Shown here: one piece after another, positions 10,061 through 21,635 of the stretch | Position numbering within the stretch: position 1 is the first letter of the stretch | Layout of the letters: each line of letters begins with the position of its first letter | Assembly: GCA_944474755.1 (NCBI GenBank) | Contig: OX104123.1 | Location: 21,967,083-22,031,082, forward strand | Direction: 5' to 3' | DNA length: 64,000 nt | Origin: Limnoperna fortunei | Lineage: Eukaryota; Mollusca; Bivalvia; Mytilida; Modiolidae | Program-made: the position numbers and the translations under genes | The notes under the pieces: model-generated | Databases searched by the model: none | Told to the model about the DNA's origin: nothing | Seen by the model: only the letters and a program-made list of their open reading frames with translations

Positions 10061-10495
10061 CATTCCGAACAAGACTGATTGATTTTATAAAAAAATGTTT
10101 GTGGATTCTATTAAAATAAATTAGTTTTTTTCTTCGTAGGAAATGAAGTTATTATCGATAAGAATGAAGAGTAGATTTTTTTTATATAGCCTCCACAGTA
10201 CAAGAACACAGACAAGCCAGTTTGATTAACGTATATATAAACATGTTATAAAACTACCAATTTTATTCAATTTACTATGCCAGACGCACGCATGCTAATC
10301 CATATCTCCAGTATTGCTCAAACCGAAATATTCAAAAGCCAAATAACTAAAAGTTTGTTGAATACCATGCTATTTGTTACATTGTACATCATTACACGAG
10401 ATGCTGTGAAAATATGTATAAGAACGACATAAAGGTAATGCTTAAAATGTTCACAAATTGTCATGAATATACAAGGACACCAACGTATAACTACG
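10061..10495. other. AT-rich sequence, no gene seen
   Basis: Small overlapping frames on both strands here are not supported as genes. Confidence 0.45.
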
Positions 10496-10681
10496 GACAA
10501 GGGCCGAGTGGTTACGGTAGTTCGTCCACTATTGATCACGTGGTCTGTCAACACGAATGTTGCCGGATTTTCAACCAAAGGTTGGATTTTTTTCCGGGTA
10601 CTCCTGCTTCCTCCCCATTAAAGCCGGACGATATAGCTGAAAAATTGTTTAATGTGGCGTTAACAATATTTAAACAAACAA
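10496..10681 (+). mobile_element. tRNA-derived SINE family A, degenerate copy
   Basis: Starts within the tRNA-like head (GGGCCGAGTGGTTACGGTAG, a box A region) and continues through GATCACGTGGTCTGTCAACAC. The GGTTCGA B box is badly decayed. The family tail is present: ATATAGCTGAAAAATTGTTT followed by GTGGCGTTAACAAT. The plus-strand frame at 10414-10689 overlaps it and is not a gene. Confidence 0.75.
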
Positions 10682-12244
10682 GCATATAACTACGGATAGA
10701 ATGCGAATTCTACAGACCACTACAGAGTATCACAAATAGTACCGCATTGTATTCGCAGCAAATCGGGTTAAATCCGTGAATGTGTAACCTTGGCATTCTA
10801 TTTGTGCATGCAAGATATGATGTAGTCTAGATGAATAATAACATTTCCCTCTAGTAGGGGAGGGAAGAACTGACACGAGTATATAAATCCGACTTTTGGT
10901 AATGGTTAAAAAGGGAAAATATATCATTCCTAAAGCCAGCTGTTTATGTTTATCACAGCTGGAATGCTTTTATAATATATGTATGGCAAAGCAAGCTTCT
11001 TGGTATGCTGCATTTATTTTCTTCATTTATATTAATTTTTCCAAAATGTCTTTTGGGTCAATAAGACGTCTATGCTCAGTGTACTTTAAGATAAAAATAA
11101 TAATCAATTGAAGCCAATTTATATAGAAGTGGACAATAAATAAGTTATCTTATTCTACAATCTATGAAAGTAATATCGTAAATAGAGACATAGAAGTATA
11201 TAAATCATTGATCGTGATATCAATTTCCTCTGTGGGAAATATAAATCAACATTTACCTAATCGTTGTCGTTTGGCTAGATAGAAGGAATCGTAAAATAAA
11301 GATACATATTTACATAAGTAAAAAAGCAATTATGTTTATTTATGAATTTGAAATAAAAATATATGAAGATCTCTGGCCCCATTACAGTAAATTTGTTGGA
11401 AAATCTATTTTAGTTTTTCTAGTTTCTATATGCATTTATATACGTTTTGATTTTTCCCTCCGTGTTTTGTCTTCTAGTGGCATTACTTTGTACTGGAAAG
11501 CATAAAGTTCCTGACGTACAGAGCTACAGTTTAATGACAGCTTCAAATATAATAATTGCACAAAATGTAAGTCGTAAACTATCTGATTCTCCGTTCTTTT
11601 TTCTGCTATACCGTGAGATCCAGTTTTTAAAAAAGTGTATAGAAAACCCAACCTGCGACGGAACAAATATCAACTGTTATCAATTAATGTTATTTTGCCA
11701 AATTGCTAGAATAAACTAGAGTAGCGCTTATACATTGTACTTTTCAGTGGCATTCAAAGTCGAATTCAGCGGTCATCATCCACATATTGACAATTAATTT
11801 TAATTACGTAATTTTATTGGTTTTTATTTATTTTTGAAGATCTTGCTGATAATTGAAACTTCAAATATTTTTCGTTTGCCCTGAGTAAAATAATTTCAAA
11901 GATGAGATAAGATATCTGCTTTTTGGCTTTAATTTCTACTGCCATTATACTTAACAAAACCTTAAAATTCGATCCTATAAGTTTTTATAATTATATTTCT
12001 CATATTAGAGTTGTTATTGTAAATTTGTTACCTGTACGTGTGCATAACAAAACAAGATTATGAAGGTCTTCTGCTGTCATGGAAATTCGCGGATCGCATG
12101 AAGATCATTTCAGAATAGTAAACTTCAAATACATGGGAGTCGTAAAACGTTCACCAATCTTTTCCCGCGGCCAATAAAGTTTAGGACACTAGGACATAAA
12201 TGGCTGGGACAATACTGTGAGGGTTCACAATGCTTGACCTTCAG
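10682..12244. other. AT-rich sequence, no gene seen
   Basis: About 1.5 kb without a supported gene. Short frames at 10730-11111 and 11436-11719 overlap on opposite strands and lack family resemblance. The sequence GTGAGGGTTCACAATG at 12217-12232 recurs near 31498-31513. Confidence 0.45.
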
Positions 12245-12600
12245 AGATGCCCAGCGCGTCAACTGGTGGCGTTACATGTAGGCAATACCTCACTTCGGAG
12301 TGTTGTCAGGTTATAATACGGAAAGCCTGACGGCGGACCATAGTAGATCACTTTTTTGGAGAGTGCCGTTATCTTTAGACGATAAAGACCCCTTTTGTAC
12401 ATTTCGAAAAAGAGCGCGTGCTCGTTGTAACCACTACAAAAGGCTTCATTTTCGAACCCTACGCAAACCCCTTACTTTTCAGTGGCATTCATATTTTTGT
12501 CGTTTGGTCCATCTTCCAAAATTGATTTATTGTTTGTTAAATTGTTCTGAATATAGCTGATATACTGGTCGTTGGACGTAAAGCAAATATCAAATCAATT
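12245..12600 (+). mobile_element. Retroposon family B copy
   Basis: Contains GTTGTCAGGTTATAATACGG, AAAGCCTGACGGCGGACC, the ACCCCTTTTGTACATTTCGA block, TTTTCAGTGGCATTC, and the tail CTGAATATAGCTGATATACT with GGACGTAAAGCAAATATC and AAATCAATTA. The head is shorter or more diverged than in the copy at 5910. Confidence 0.75.
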
Positions 12601-12646
12601 AGAAATATACTGTGACAGGAAATGTACGTTGAATGCATATAAGTAG

Positions 12647-12922
12647 TTAAGGTATCCGACCCATAATTGACCACGTGATCATATTTGGTGTCCCGGATGT
12701 CCATTGTTTGTCAATGGAGCAGACCTCGGTAATATCCGGCAAACATCGGAACTACTATTTGAGCAACTAAATTTTTTCTCAAAACTGTTAACATTGACTC
12801 TAAGTAAAACAATATATTTACTTTTTATCATTAATTAGTAATATATTGCGTAAATAAATTTGCATTTCTTGTTCTAAAAATAAAATTAAACGATGACTTC
12901 AATTATGGGTCGGATACCTTAA
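12647..12922 (+). mobile_element. TTAA-flanked MITE, copy 1
   Basis: The element runs from 12651 to 12918 between TTAA at 12647-12650 and 12919-12922. Its terminal inverted repeats are GGTATCCGACCCATAATTGA at both ends, apparently perfect over 20 bases. The interior has an E-box-like CACGTGATCA near the left end and no coding frame. A second copy in opposite orientation lies at 29412-29690. TTAA duplication is typical of piggyBac-type transposases, though the termini do not start with CCC as in classical piggyBac. Confidence 0.85.
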
Positions 12923-13436
12923 ACCTTTTGTAGCTGCTATGTTAAGCCTTAGAGAATTTGGTAAGTGTAGGCGATGCTTTTCGCGTTAAACAACACATAA
13001 TCAAACAGTCAATTTAGAGAGCTTAACTAGAAGGCCCAAAAGACTTGGTCCTTATGAAACATCGCTTTGTGACACGCTGATTCCTTTTTGATTTCCGTTT
13101 ACCGACATAGCAATAAAGGCACGATTTACATACCTTGCCCGGCCCATCAAAGTATGTAAGATTAAGGATTGCCTTTATGTTGAGTGGGGTGCGGGTAGGT
13201 TATTATTCACACAGCCTTTCTTATGCAAACCATAGTAAGTTTGTAAAATTATTGTACATTTGTAAAAACAAGGTAAATCTAGATGACCTAGGAGCATAAA
13301 ATCGCTAAAGAGCATATGGTACTAACGAATAAAGCAATATGACAAATATCTGCATCCTATAGTTGCTTAGCTTACTGAGGCAGGCATTTTTGTTAAGGAC
13401 GGACGGACAGAAAAGGGTAAAACAGTATAACCTCTT
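12923..13436. other. AT-rich sequence with an imperfect hairpin
   Basis: An imperfect inverted repeat of about 70 bp (13111-13182) has arms AATAAAGGCA...ACATAC and GTATGT...TGCCTTTAT around CTTGCCCGGCCCATCAAA. No gene was seen. Confidence 0.4.
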
Positions 13437-13535
13437 TTTTTAGTTTGTTTGATGGTGTTTAACGCCACTTTCAGCAATTTTTGCAGCTATATCATGGTGT
13501 TCAGTTTTTATTTGAGAACGGAAGCGGGGGAATAA
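13437..13535 (-). mobile_element. SINE family A 3' fragment
   Basis: On the minus strand it carries the family A tail: a block complementary to GGTGTTTAACGCCACTTTCA, then GCAATTTTTGCAGCTATATC and CAGTTTTTATTTGAGA. The tRNA-like head is absent. Confidence 0.6.
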
Positions 13536-14279
13536 AAATACAGCTTAAATTAAATTCAATCAACTTCACTAGACACAATCATGATGATTGCTATAAAATT
13601 GCGATGTGTAGGCAAAACGTAGGCAGAAAATGAGACGAAAAGAATGGTTTATTGAATCTACAGTCATAAATTGCCACTTGTTATTATGCTAGAGTTACCA
13701 AATACAAATAATATATTTAAAAATTGGATTGAATACATCTTATAAACTTGTTCCGTTGTAGATGTAAATTAAAAGCGACATGCTAGCTAAATCAGTGGGA
13801 AGGAATAACATTAAAACTTTAGACCGGAATATTTGCATTTATCAATTTAAATAAACATGTAATAAAAGGCTTATGTCAGCAAGCATCAAATCGCCAAGTG
13901 TTCAAACTAACCACTACCCTAATGCATAACCCCAGTACCGTTATGAATACCTCAGTACTGTAATCATATAAACAATGGTTGGCAACAAAAGCTATGAAGT
14001 ACAAAAGCTATTAGGTACGAAACCTTGTAATGTCTTTAATACATGAATAGATTACGAACATTATTACCAGAAAACACAAGTGTCAATGGCTACAATGTTT
14101 TATCGTTTACGCGGGTATGTTAAGGCACTTTCGGTTGATTTTTTGAAACCAGTTATTTCCCTTTACTGAAGCAACGTCAATGGCGTCGCTTCCATGGCAA
14201 CGTATAGCTGCGTCGATAATAATTTTGGTTTACTACGCGTATATGCAACATTAAATCGAATACGTATATGTGTAGTACG
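13536..14279. other. AT-rich sequence with a dispersed 20-bp motif
   Basis: No gene was seen. TTACGCGGGTATGTTAAGGC at 14107-14126 recurs perfectly in inverted orientation at 20857-20876. Confidence 0.45.
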
Positions 14280-14489
14280 ATGTCTAACAGTGACAGAAAG
14301 CGTTTAACACATTTAATTTGTAGTAATATTGGGAGTATTATTAATGAAACTGATTATTTTCTATCCGTTCTTGATTGCCTATATTTGGAAGATCTCAATC
14401 GCGGAGAAGCTTTAGAATGATACACGATGAAAAAAACACTGAGCACATGCAACCATCAAATACGACAGGAAAGCAGATGATGTATAGTG
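14280..14489 (+). pseudogene. Possible CARD-like first exon with a frameshift
   Basis: An ATG at 14280 opens a 46-codon frame starting MSNSDRKRLTHLICSN and ending FLSVLDCLYLEDLNRGEALE before TGA at 14418. The pattern of a leucine-rich helix, then VLDCL, then an acidic turn and RGEA resembles the middle of a caspase-recruitment (death-fold) domain, where the next helix usually begins with a conserved Ile and an E-x-N/T turn. In the neighbouring frame the sequence goes on as RMIHDEKNTEHMQPSN and reaches a strong donor at 14490 (GTG|GTAAGT). One base lost near 14411-14414 would explain the break. The resemblance is from memory and limited; no downstream exon was found. A chance open frame remains possible. 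Confidence 0.35.
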
Positions 14490-15106
14490 GTAAGTTTACT
14501 GTTATGTCTTAATTTCATACTTAGGGGGTGGTCAGTTTCAAATGTGGCGATAGTTTCAGTTAATTTAGACTTGCGGCTGTGGACGATGTCGTCGACAAAT
14601 CATGTATTCATTTTTTATGTGTGTATATACATATATGTACCTGTATAAATGTGTCTTTTAAATGCAAATGAAAAAAAAACTACTTTACTTTATTATACTT
14701 AACTCATACAATGCTTGTGACATAATAATGTAACCCACCCCCCCCCCCCAAATTTGCAAACCCTTAGTTACATGTTTTCATGTTTTATATTCATAAATAT
14801 TAACATTGAAATTATAACTGATCAGCATCATAATTCCAAAGACTAACATGGCTTAGGGATAATTGACCTCCCCTTTCCGAATTTCCAACGCATGTTTCCC
14901 CACAACCGGTAAACACCAAATTACAAGAAAATTAAGTTAACAAAATAACCAAACCAATTTTGTTTTCATTTAAGAGTTACCTAATATTTTTCAATAATTT
15001 GAAGGATTTAGGGTTCAGTTAATATATTAATATTTAAATACTAAAATGTCCTATTGATCTTTACTTTGTTAAAATAGTCTGCTTATGGTTAGGATGTACA
15101 TTGTAA
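14490..15106. other. AT-rich sequence, no gene seen
   Basis: Contains a C homopolymer near 14739-14749. No further exon could be linked to the 14280 frame. Confidence 0.45.
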
Positions 15107-15855
15107 GAAATTAAATCATATTTCTCTAAAAAACTACTAAATGAACTTTCACACATCAAAAATAGTAATACAGGGAAACTTAGATTTTTTAGTCAAATCA
15201 CCAAAGATTTTGAACTTCAAGACTACCTGAAATTCAATATAAATAAACACCTTTGGTCAAAATTAACAAAACTGAGACTAAGTGCACACAGCTTAGCCAT
15301 TGAAACAGGTAGATATAGTAAACCTATTACTCCTGCAGAAGAAAGATTTTGTAAATCGTGCAAAAGTAAAGTAGAAGATGAACTACACATGTACACTTTC
15401 TGTTAGATTGTCCCATTTATAATAAACTAAGAGATAAATTTTTCACTTTATTTAATAAAAATTTAAATGGAATGAATGATACCCCTCTAAAAAATTGCCA
15501 GTAGCCTATTAAATCCTACCACAACACAGGACACCAAAAATATTTGTTTATATTTACAAGAATCCTTTTCAATTAGAGATAAATTCTTGAAACAGTTCAA
15601 TAAGTAATAATTATTCAGCCAAATTTATATGATTTTTAGAAATTTAATACACATTTAAACATTAATTTAAAAAAAATGTTCAATCATATACTATAGCTAT
15701 ATAATACTATACATGTGTAATTTACATTATACTTTGAAAATATTTATTTTGTATGTTTGTATTCATGTAATGTATTGGATTACGCAATATCGTATAATTG
15801 TTTGTTCATTATTTGACTATGCTTTATCCAATAAACGAATTTGAATTTGAATTGT
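15107..15855 (+). mobile_element. 3' end of a non-LTR retrotransposon (LINE), broken ORF
   Basis: Remnant of the C-terminal part of a LINE reverse transcriptase polyprotein, downstream of the RT domain. Frame 1 (15107-15406) reads GKLRFFSQI, LRLSAHSLAIETGRY and then a zinc-knuckle-like FCKSCKSKVEDELHMY before a stop. After a shift the next frame (from 15400) reads LDCPIYNKLRDKFF, completing the usual C-x2-C...H...C pattern. A third frame (15506-15607) gives LLNPTTTQDTKNICLYLQES and ends FLKQFNK. A 3' UTR of about 240 bp ends with CCAATAAACG and a GAATTT repeat at about 15837-15851. It is 5'-truncated and dead. The clade is not determined; jockey/CR1-like groups share this C-terminal pattern. 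Confidence 0.75.
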
Positions 15856-17924
15856 AAAGGTAATTTTGAATAGGTGTTTTAAAAAGTAAAGTTGTCAATG
15901 TACCCCAATGTGGAACAAGACCCTTTTTAAAGTTATGTTCCTTCAGTGTTACAATAAACGAGCAGTTTCGTGTTATAATAATGTAATAATTAACCAATGG
16001 TACAAAAAATGTTGTAAACTTACAAGTGTTTACATTTAGGTCTACCATTTTTTCAGAATATAATTGCATGACTTGCTGGTACCCTAAACTTAGTTGACAC
16101 CACTGCCAAACTTTGTAAACTAGAAACCTTTTTGACACTATGGTTTTTTTCTATTACAATTTTACAAAAAAGACAAATGCTTCTGGATTGTGTTATTTTT
16201 CAACATTTTCATATCATGTGATAATTTCTGTGAATTCAGGACCACATACAATTTTTCCACAATATACTTTATATTGCATTCCCTCACAAAAAGCTGTACA
16301 TTCTTATAAAGACGTGCATGTTGAACTCTCTAGTCTCTTAGGCTTGTGCAAAAAAATATATGTTTTTCAATATGAAGGTTTGATGCAGTTTGATTCTGAA
16401 ACCAATAAAACTTTATATTTACTAGTATGTATTAAAGCCATATGCGTACACGCTATATTTTAATTGTTTTGCAGGTCTACCATGTTCACTACCACCACAA
16501 CATACTTAAAGTGCAAGTAAAGGCTTTAGCTGTAATACAGGAATATAATATGGAGAACCAGTTGTAGTTACTAAATAATATAGTGAATAAAGTAATTTTC
16601 CCTCCTGCCTTGTCCAAATGCATAAAAGTAAAAAGCCAATAATAGAGGTAAGGAAAAATTATGTTTTAAAAGTCAAAGTTATTCTTTCATATAACCTTAC
16701 TTTTCCACTATCTTATTCTTGGTATGAAAGAATTGCATTTTATTGTAAATTTAAAGAAAAACAAGTACATATACATATTATGTGTATAATAAGACATACT
16801 GTGTATTGAACTTTCACCAGGTTTCCATTCAGTTGACAGTTTTTTTAGACATTTCTACTTTACTAGTTTAATCATACTTGTTTTATTCACACATTTCTTT
16901 TTCTTATTTATCTTAAATTATAAGGGTGTGGCAATTCACAAAAATGGCATTTATTGTCTGTTTGCATGACTCATGCATGGGGCATTTACATTTTTACAGC
17001 GAACTATAAAGTGCTTTCATTTCTTCCCTCCCTCAAAAAAAAGACTAGTTGTGTGCAGGGATTTCAGAGTGGATAGGTACTCTTACTTGCCTAAGGTCAT
17101 TAAGAGTACCAGCAGCTGAAATTAGTTAACCCGCAAAAAATAATTCATAAAAATATCAAGTCGAAACCTTTTTGATACCTTCGACATAATGGAAAGTACC
17201 TCCTGGTATTAAAAACTTTGAAACCTTTGTCAGTGTTGCTACATGTAGTTTGTAGCTTTGTATACATGCTATCAGTATGACCAGTGTTAAACACAACACT
17301 CACTGATTGAAAAAGGATTAATGACCCTGAGTGTCTACAATCATGGATCTGGCCTTGCTTTTATAATCTTGTCCCAATCAGTTTGATCTGGAATCAATAA
17401 TTGAATTATATCAATCTGTTTATTTAGAGATAGATGCGTTTCTATAAATATAAAAATTAAAGGAATATTATGGTATACTTTCATTCGTGGATAAATTACT
17501 GTTTTCTAAAAACAGTACCTTGCTGTTACAAAATAGAGCATTTCTGAATTTTTTTATTGGAATATTTAAATTAAAATTAGAAAAAAAAAGAAGATACCAA
17601 TTAGTAATCAGAAAAAGTCCAAGAAATACAAATCTTTGTTTAAACAAGAGTAGAGAGCAACAAAACTAACAGACACAGAGCACAAAAAAGTAACACAAAC
17701 CCCACCAAGAACCTTGGGCGAGGCCAGGTACTCTGGAGGGTAAGCAATTACTGCTCTACGTATAGCACCTACATATGGCTCAGGTTAAAATCTGGTAAAA
17801 AATTTATATATTTAAAAATGCTATTCAATTTCACATTTAAACATCTCTGTAATATTTATATTGTTTTAAGATTCATATTAATTAAAAATATTTATCACTT
17901 ATTATTGTTCTGGTTATTTTTCAG
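15856..17924. other. AT-rich sequence, no gene recognised
   Basis: Two facing frames, 15824-16138 (minus) and 16140-16463 (plus), are the longest here, but neither shows a known family or consistent splice context. The minus frame overlaps the LINE tail. The sequence is low in GC throughout. Confidence 0.4.
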
Positions 17925-18009
17925 GGACGATGTTTCAAACTTTTGGTTGAAATACACAGACTTGAACAGAGATGACAGCTGTCAACTATGTTTAAAAACA
18001 TTTAACTAA
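17925..18009 (+). other. Possible exon with a BED-finger-like start
   Basis: A polypyrimidine tract and TTTTTCAG precede a frame reading DDVSNFWLKYTDLNRDDSCQ and then LCLKTFN before TAA at 18007. The aromatic W..Y spacing followed by C-x2-C resembles the first half of a BED zinc finger, as found in hAT transposases and ZBED genes. The second half (H-x3-5-H) is missing because of the stop. This is a weak, short match and could be chance. Confidence 0.2.
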
Positions 18010-18718
18010 TGTGGTGAAAATCAGCTGTAAATTTATTCACTAATGTTAATAATCACTGCTGAATTGTACATGTGTATATTTGAGAAAAGAACCATTCACA
18101 CATTTTTGTACTTGAAGTAGCTTATTCTCTTCCTGGATATTGTGCATAATTAAGCTTACACTGATTGGCGAAATCTTAAAAGCAGTTAGAAACCTATATT
18201 AATACTACTATATAAACAACAGTTTCGAACTATAGAACATAATCTGTTTAATTTAGTCCTGCAAGACTAAAAAAATCTGCTTTTTTGAACTAGACTTATA
18301 GTTAAATAAAAACCTACTGATTAAGTTCTATATTTCATATTTTCTCCTGCCAAATAAAATTTCATTAAATAGTTGTGAGTATATGGAACAAAATATTAGT
18401 TGCACCAGTAATAAGGTGGATCATTCTCTGAATTTTAATTTAATTTGTCACAGACACAGAACATTTGATTGATAGCTAAACGAGCATGGTGAGAGAGAAG
18501 TAGGTGTCTGGTCAGTGTTGAATGGATGGATCCAATTGAAGGCAGGTTATGCGAGCTCTTTTTATGTGAAGACCAGAAGAGACTATATATTGATTACAGG
18601 AAGGCACGAAATAAGATACGTTTAAGTATGCAGTGCATTATTTTTGTTCTTGCCATAATACAGATAATTGCTTCCTTGGTATTTAAGAACTTCCGTCATC
18701 TGGGTTTTGTTTAAATTT
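18010..18718. other. AT-rich sequence, one unrecognised short frame
   Basis: The plus frame at 18526-18714 begins MDPIEGRLCELFLCEDQKRL and has a hydrophobic C-terminal half (IIFVLAIIQIIASLVF), which could form one membrane segment. No family was recognised and no splice partner was found. Confidence 0.3.
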
Positions 18719-18880
18719 AGTGTTTAACACCTCTCTTTCAGCAATTTTCCAGCTATAACATGCTGCCAGTTTTTATTTTAAAGAGTAACTGATGAAAACC
18801 CCAACCTTACAGCAAGGAAACTGGCAATCCTTGTTAATTCAAGTTGCGAGTTGAGCACACCCTGCCTGCATTAAAACTAT
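18719..18880 (-). mobile_element. SINE family A fragment
   Basis: Reads on the minus strand as the family A body and tail. On the plus strand it shows GTGTTTAACACC, CAGCAATTTTCCAGCTATAA, CAGTTTTTATTTTAAAGAG, CTGGCAATCCTTGTTAATTC and GAGCACACCCTGCCTGC. The tRNA-like head is lost. Confidence 0.6.
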
Positions 18881-19275
18881 AACCTTAGTAATTGAAAGGC
18901 ACATGATCAATATATCAGACAATTGCTTACTTAACTACTGTGCTGTTTAGTACCCATCTGAGTTTATATAACAGTATATCAAATACTGGAAGCTCAATCT
19001 TCAAATTAGGATAAAGTGTTCAAATGAGTATTCAGCAAGCAAGCACAATACAGCCTACCACTAACTTACAAGGAAGACGAGGGCGTGTGCTTTTTTTTTA
19101 CAGAACTTTAACTTTCCTATTGGGTAAATATTGGTACTAAGGATCAGAAACAAAATATTCTCTGGTTACAATCTTTTTTGTTTGGTGCAGATGAACAACA
19201 AACTCAATTGTAATCAACACAAAAAGATATGAACATCTATACAGAAAAATCACATGGAAACTAACCAAAAATTGT
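18881..19275. other. AT-rich sequence, no gene seen
   Basis: No supported frame or repeat boundary. Confidence 0.45.
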
Positions 19276-19498
19276 TTTTGTTTGTATGATGTTTAACGCC
19301 ACTTTATGCAATTTTTCAGCTATGTCATGTCGTCCAGTTTTTATTGGGGGAGGAAGCCTGAGAGAACCTCCAACCAATTAAGATTGGAGTCGAGTACACC
19401 CTGCCCCCAGTGAGACTCGAACCCGCAACCTCAGTGTTGACAGACCATGTGATCTATAGTAGACGAACTACCTTAACCACTCGGCCACCGAGGCCCCT
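19276..19498 (-). mobile_element. tRNA-derived SINE family A, full copy
   Basis: This is the best preserved family A copy. On the minus strand the head begins GGGGCCTCGGTGGCCGAGTG with a box A (TGGCCGAGTGG). After TCACATGGTCTGTCAACACT comes a box B in GCGGGTTCGAGTC. The body includes GGTGTACTCGACTCCAATCT. The tail has CATGACATAGCTGAAAAATT and GTGGCGTTAAACATC followed by a CAAA-rich end. The head resembles a Ser- or Leu-type tRNA, but it cannot fold as a functional tRNA with its acceptor end, so this is a retroposon and not a tRNA gene. Pol III boxes would drive its transcription. Confidence 0.85.
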
Positions 19499-21469
19499 TA
19501 AAAAATGAGAGCTAAAATCAAGGGATGATTAGAAATCTCCATTCAGACAAACTTGTAAATCACAAAACTAAAAACAACAAAAACTTGATTAACTGGAAGC
19601 CAATAAAAACCAAGGGTGCACGGATGCACGAACTGTTCAATGCATGGCACATATTCTGAATAAAAATATATCTATTCATGTATATTTTACATCTAAATAT
19701 ATATTATTGTAATTGTGTTTGAACCAATAAATAAATAAATAAATAAATATATTATATCAGTGGAACATGAAATATTGATAGGGTCTCCATCATTGATTGA
19801 ACCTTCCATCCCCAGCTGAGGCAACATTTCATGGTCTACAGTTACAGTTTAGTATTACCTCGTTCTTAATTTAGATCTTCAATATCTTTCATTTTATTTT
19901 TAGGCTTGGTAGCCGTTCTGATCCATAATGTTGATCGTTTTACTTTTAGTGTTCGTGCAAATAAAGGAAAATATTTTGTCTACATTCTATTTTGACACGA
20001 TAATTTGCAATATCGCAAATTTAGACATGTTTTGCTGTGTGAATGCGACAAACAAAAGGTCACAGAGAACAAACGAAAGTGGTTAACCCCCCCCCCTTTT
20101 TTATAGGTCATTATGCATTGAAATGTGTTCATTTCAATGATTCTATTGTGAACACCTTATAAAAGTTTAATTTACTTTATATATAAAAATAGAAACGCAC
20201 GACACGTTACATTTGAAGATGAAAACGTTTTATGTTGTTCGTGCTGTCTAAACTTGTTAATAGTCGTCTCCCCTGGTACTTAATCATGCAAACGTTTGTA
20301 AGCAATGACCTTCATTTTTCTCATTGTAGACGTCAACTTACTTTTGTCAGCCCTACCTTTTTCATTGTACTAATTAACACTTGTTATGTCTCATTCTTTT
20401 TGGAAAACCAGCAAGAATCGTTTTTTAAATGGCGATAGATCCTCGCATGTATCTATACAGTGCTATTTGCTGAAGAATGTCAGTAATGCATGGGCTTGTT
20501 GCATCGTCGATAGTTTTTCATGGATTTAATTATTTTCCAGCAACCTGCATGACTATCGCCAGTTAATTCATACAACTAGATGCAATTACGAATGTACTGG
20601 TGAAATTTCATGCTACAAAAATGACATTAAAAGGTAGGGCCAACGCGAAATATAAAATTCGTAGTTATAAATAAAAATGGTCACGTGATCATCAAAGGGC
20701 AATTCGTTGAAAGTGAAAGTAGAGATAATGCTATTAGAAGTATCCCTATTTAACATCTTATAGTCAAAATTGAAAATATATTTGTTGTTTGACTGTTTTC
20801 TGCCACGAAAGTTTGATGAATTTAATGCTCGTATTTCTTCCATATTTCTTAAATACGCCTTAACATACCCGCGTAAGCAATACATATAGTTTTGATGGGC
20901 GTTTTTGACCTGATAACGTGGCCCACACTAAATGGGTGTTTCTGTTTTGTGAGTTAGTGTAAAACGTAAACCATTTTCCTTTCGACACAATTTTGCTATG
21001 TTATATTAAACTATTTCTGTTAAACATGAATTACATAATGACAACTTTTCTATGATTTAAGTACGTGTTTTCGATTTTTTAATAATTCAATGACGTCAAG
21101 AAGAGTTTTGTAGTTATTGTTTAATAAGTGTAACATTGCTTCCATACTACCAACCCAACTGAATTATTGCTAGCTACACTTCAACATTTTAACCAATCGT
21201 CGAATCTCATTTCTCTACAAATTTTCTAGCGTGGTTGCTAATAGTATAACAAATTTGCGGCTTTAGTTCCCAGTAAGGGTAATTGATTGCCTAAATTGTG
21301 TATTAAAATACATCGATCGATATTTCAGGTATGTTTAATGAATTAATCCTAAAGAAGATCTCTCCAACTGATAAATTGACCAGAATTTAACCGGATATTT
21401 CTTTCCTCTCCCTTTCTCAGTTATAAGTCCTCGACCACGAGGTATCTTGGGGGGGGGGAAGCCCGTGTA
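19499..21469. other. AT-rich sequence with an AAAT microsatellite
   Basis: An (AAAT)n run lies at about 19729-19748, just after ACCAATAAATA, and might be the tail of an old retroelement. A C homopolymer lies near 20088-20096. The minus frame at 20613-20885 is not recognised and includes the inverted 20-bp motif at 20857-20876. A G homopolymer lies near 21449-21458. Confidence 0.4.
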
Positions 21470-21635
21470 CCGGGGAAAACACCCGACCCTTGATTGGAAA
21501 ACTCAATCATTGACAATTAAGATTGGAGTCGAGTACACACTGCCCACAGTTGGAATCCAACCCGCAATCTCAGTGTTGACAGACCACGTGATCAATAAAG
21601 ACGACTACCTTTACCACTCGGCCACCGAGGCCCCA
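21470..21635 (-). mobile_element. tRNA-derived SINE family A, 3'-truncated copy
   Basis: On the minus strand it has the head GGGGCCTCGGTGGCCGAGTG, the TCTGTCAACACTGAGATTGC block, a damaged B box and GTGTACTCGACTCCAATCTT. The tail is missing, replaced by the G-rich sequence near 21449. Confidence 0.75.

Noticed and set aside
15824..16463. Divergent gene pair of about 105 codons each
   Set aside because: No family, no codon bias, no splice sites, and the minus frame overlaps the LINE tail.
19426..19498. Functional tRNA gene on the minus strand
   Set aside because: Box A and box B are present, but the region continues into a SINE body and tail, has other copies at 10496, 21470 and 30666, and lacks a matching acceptor stem.
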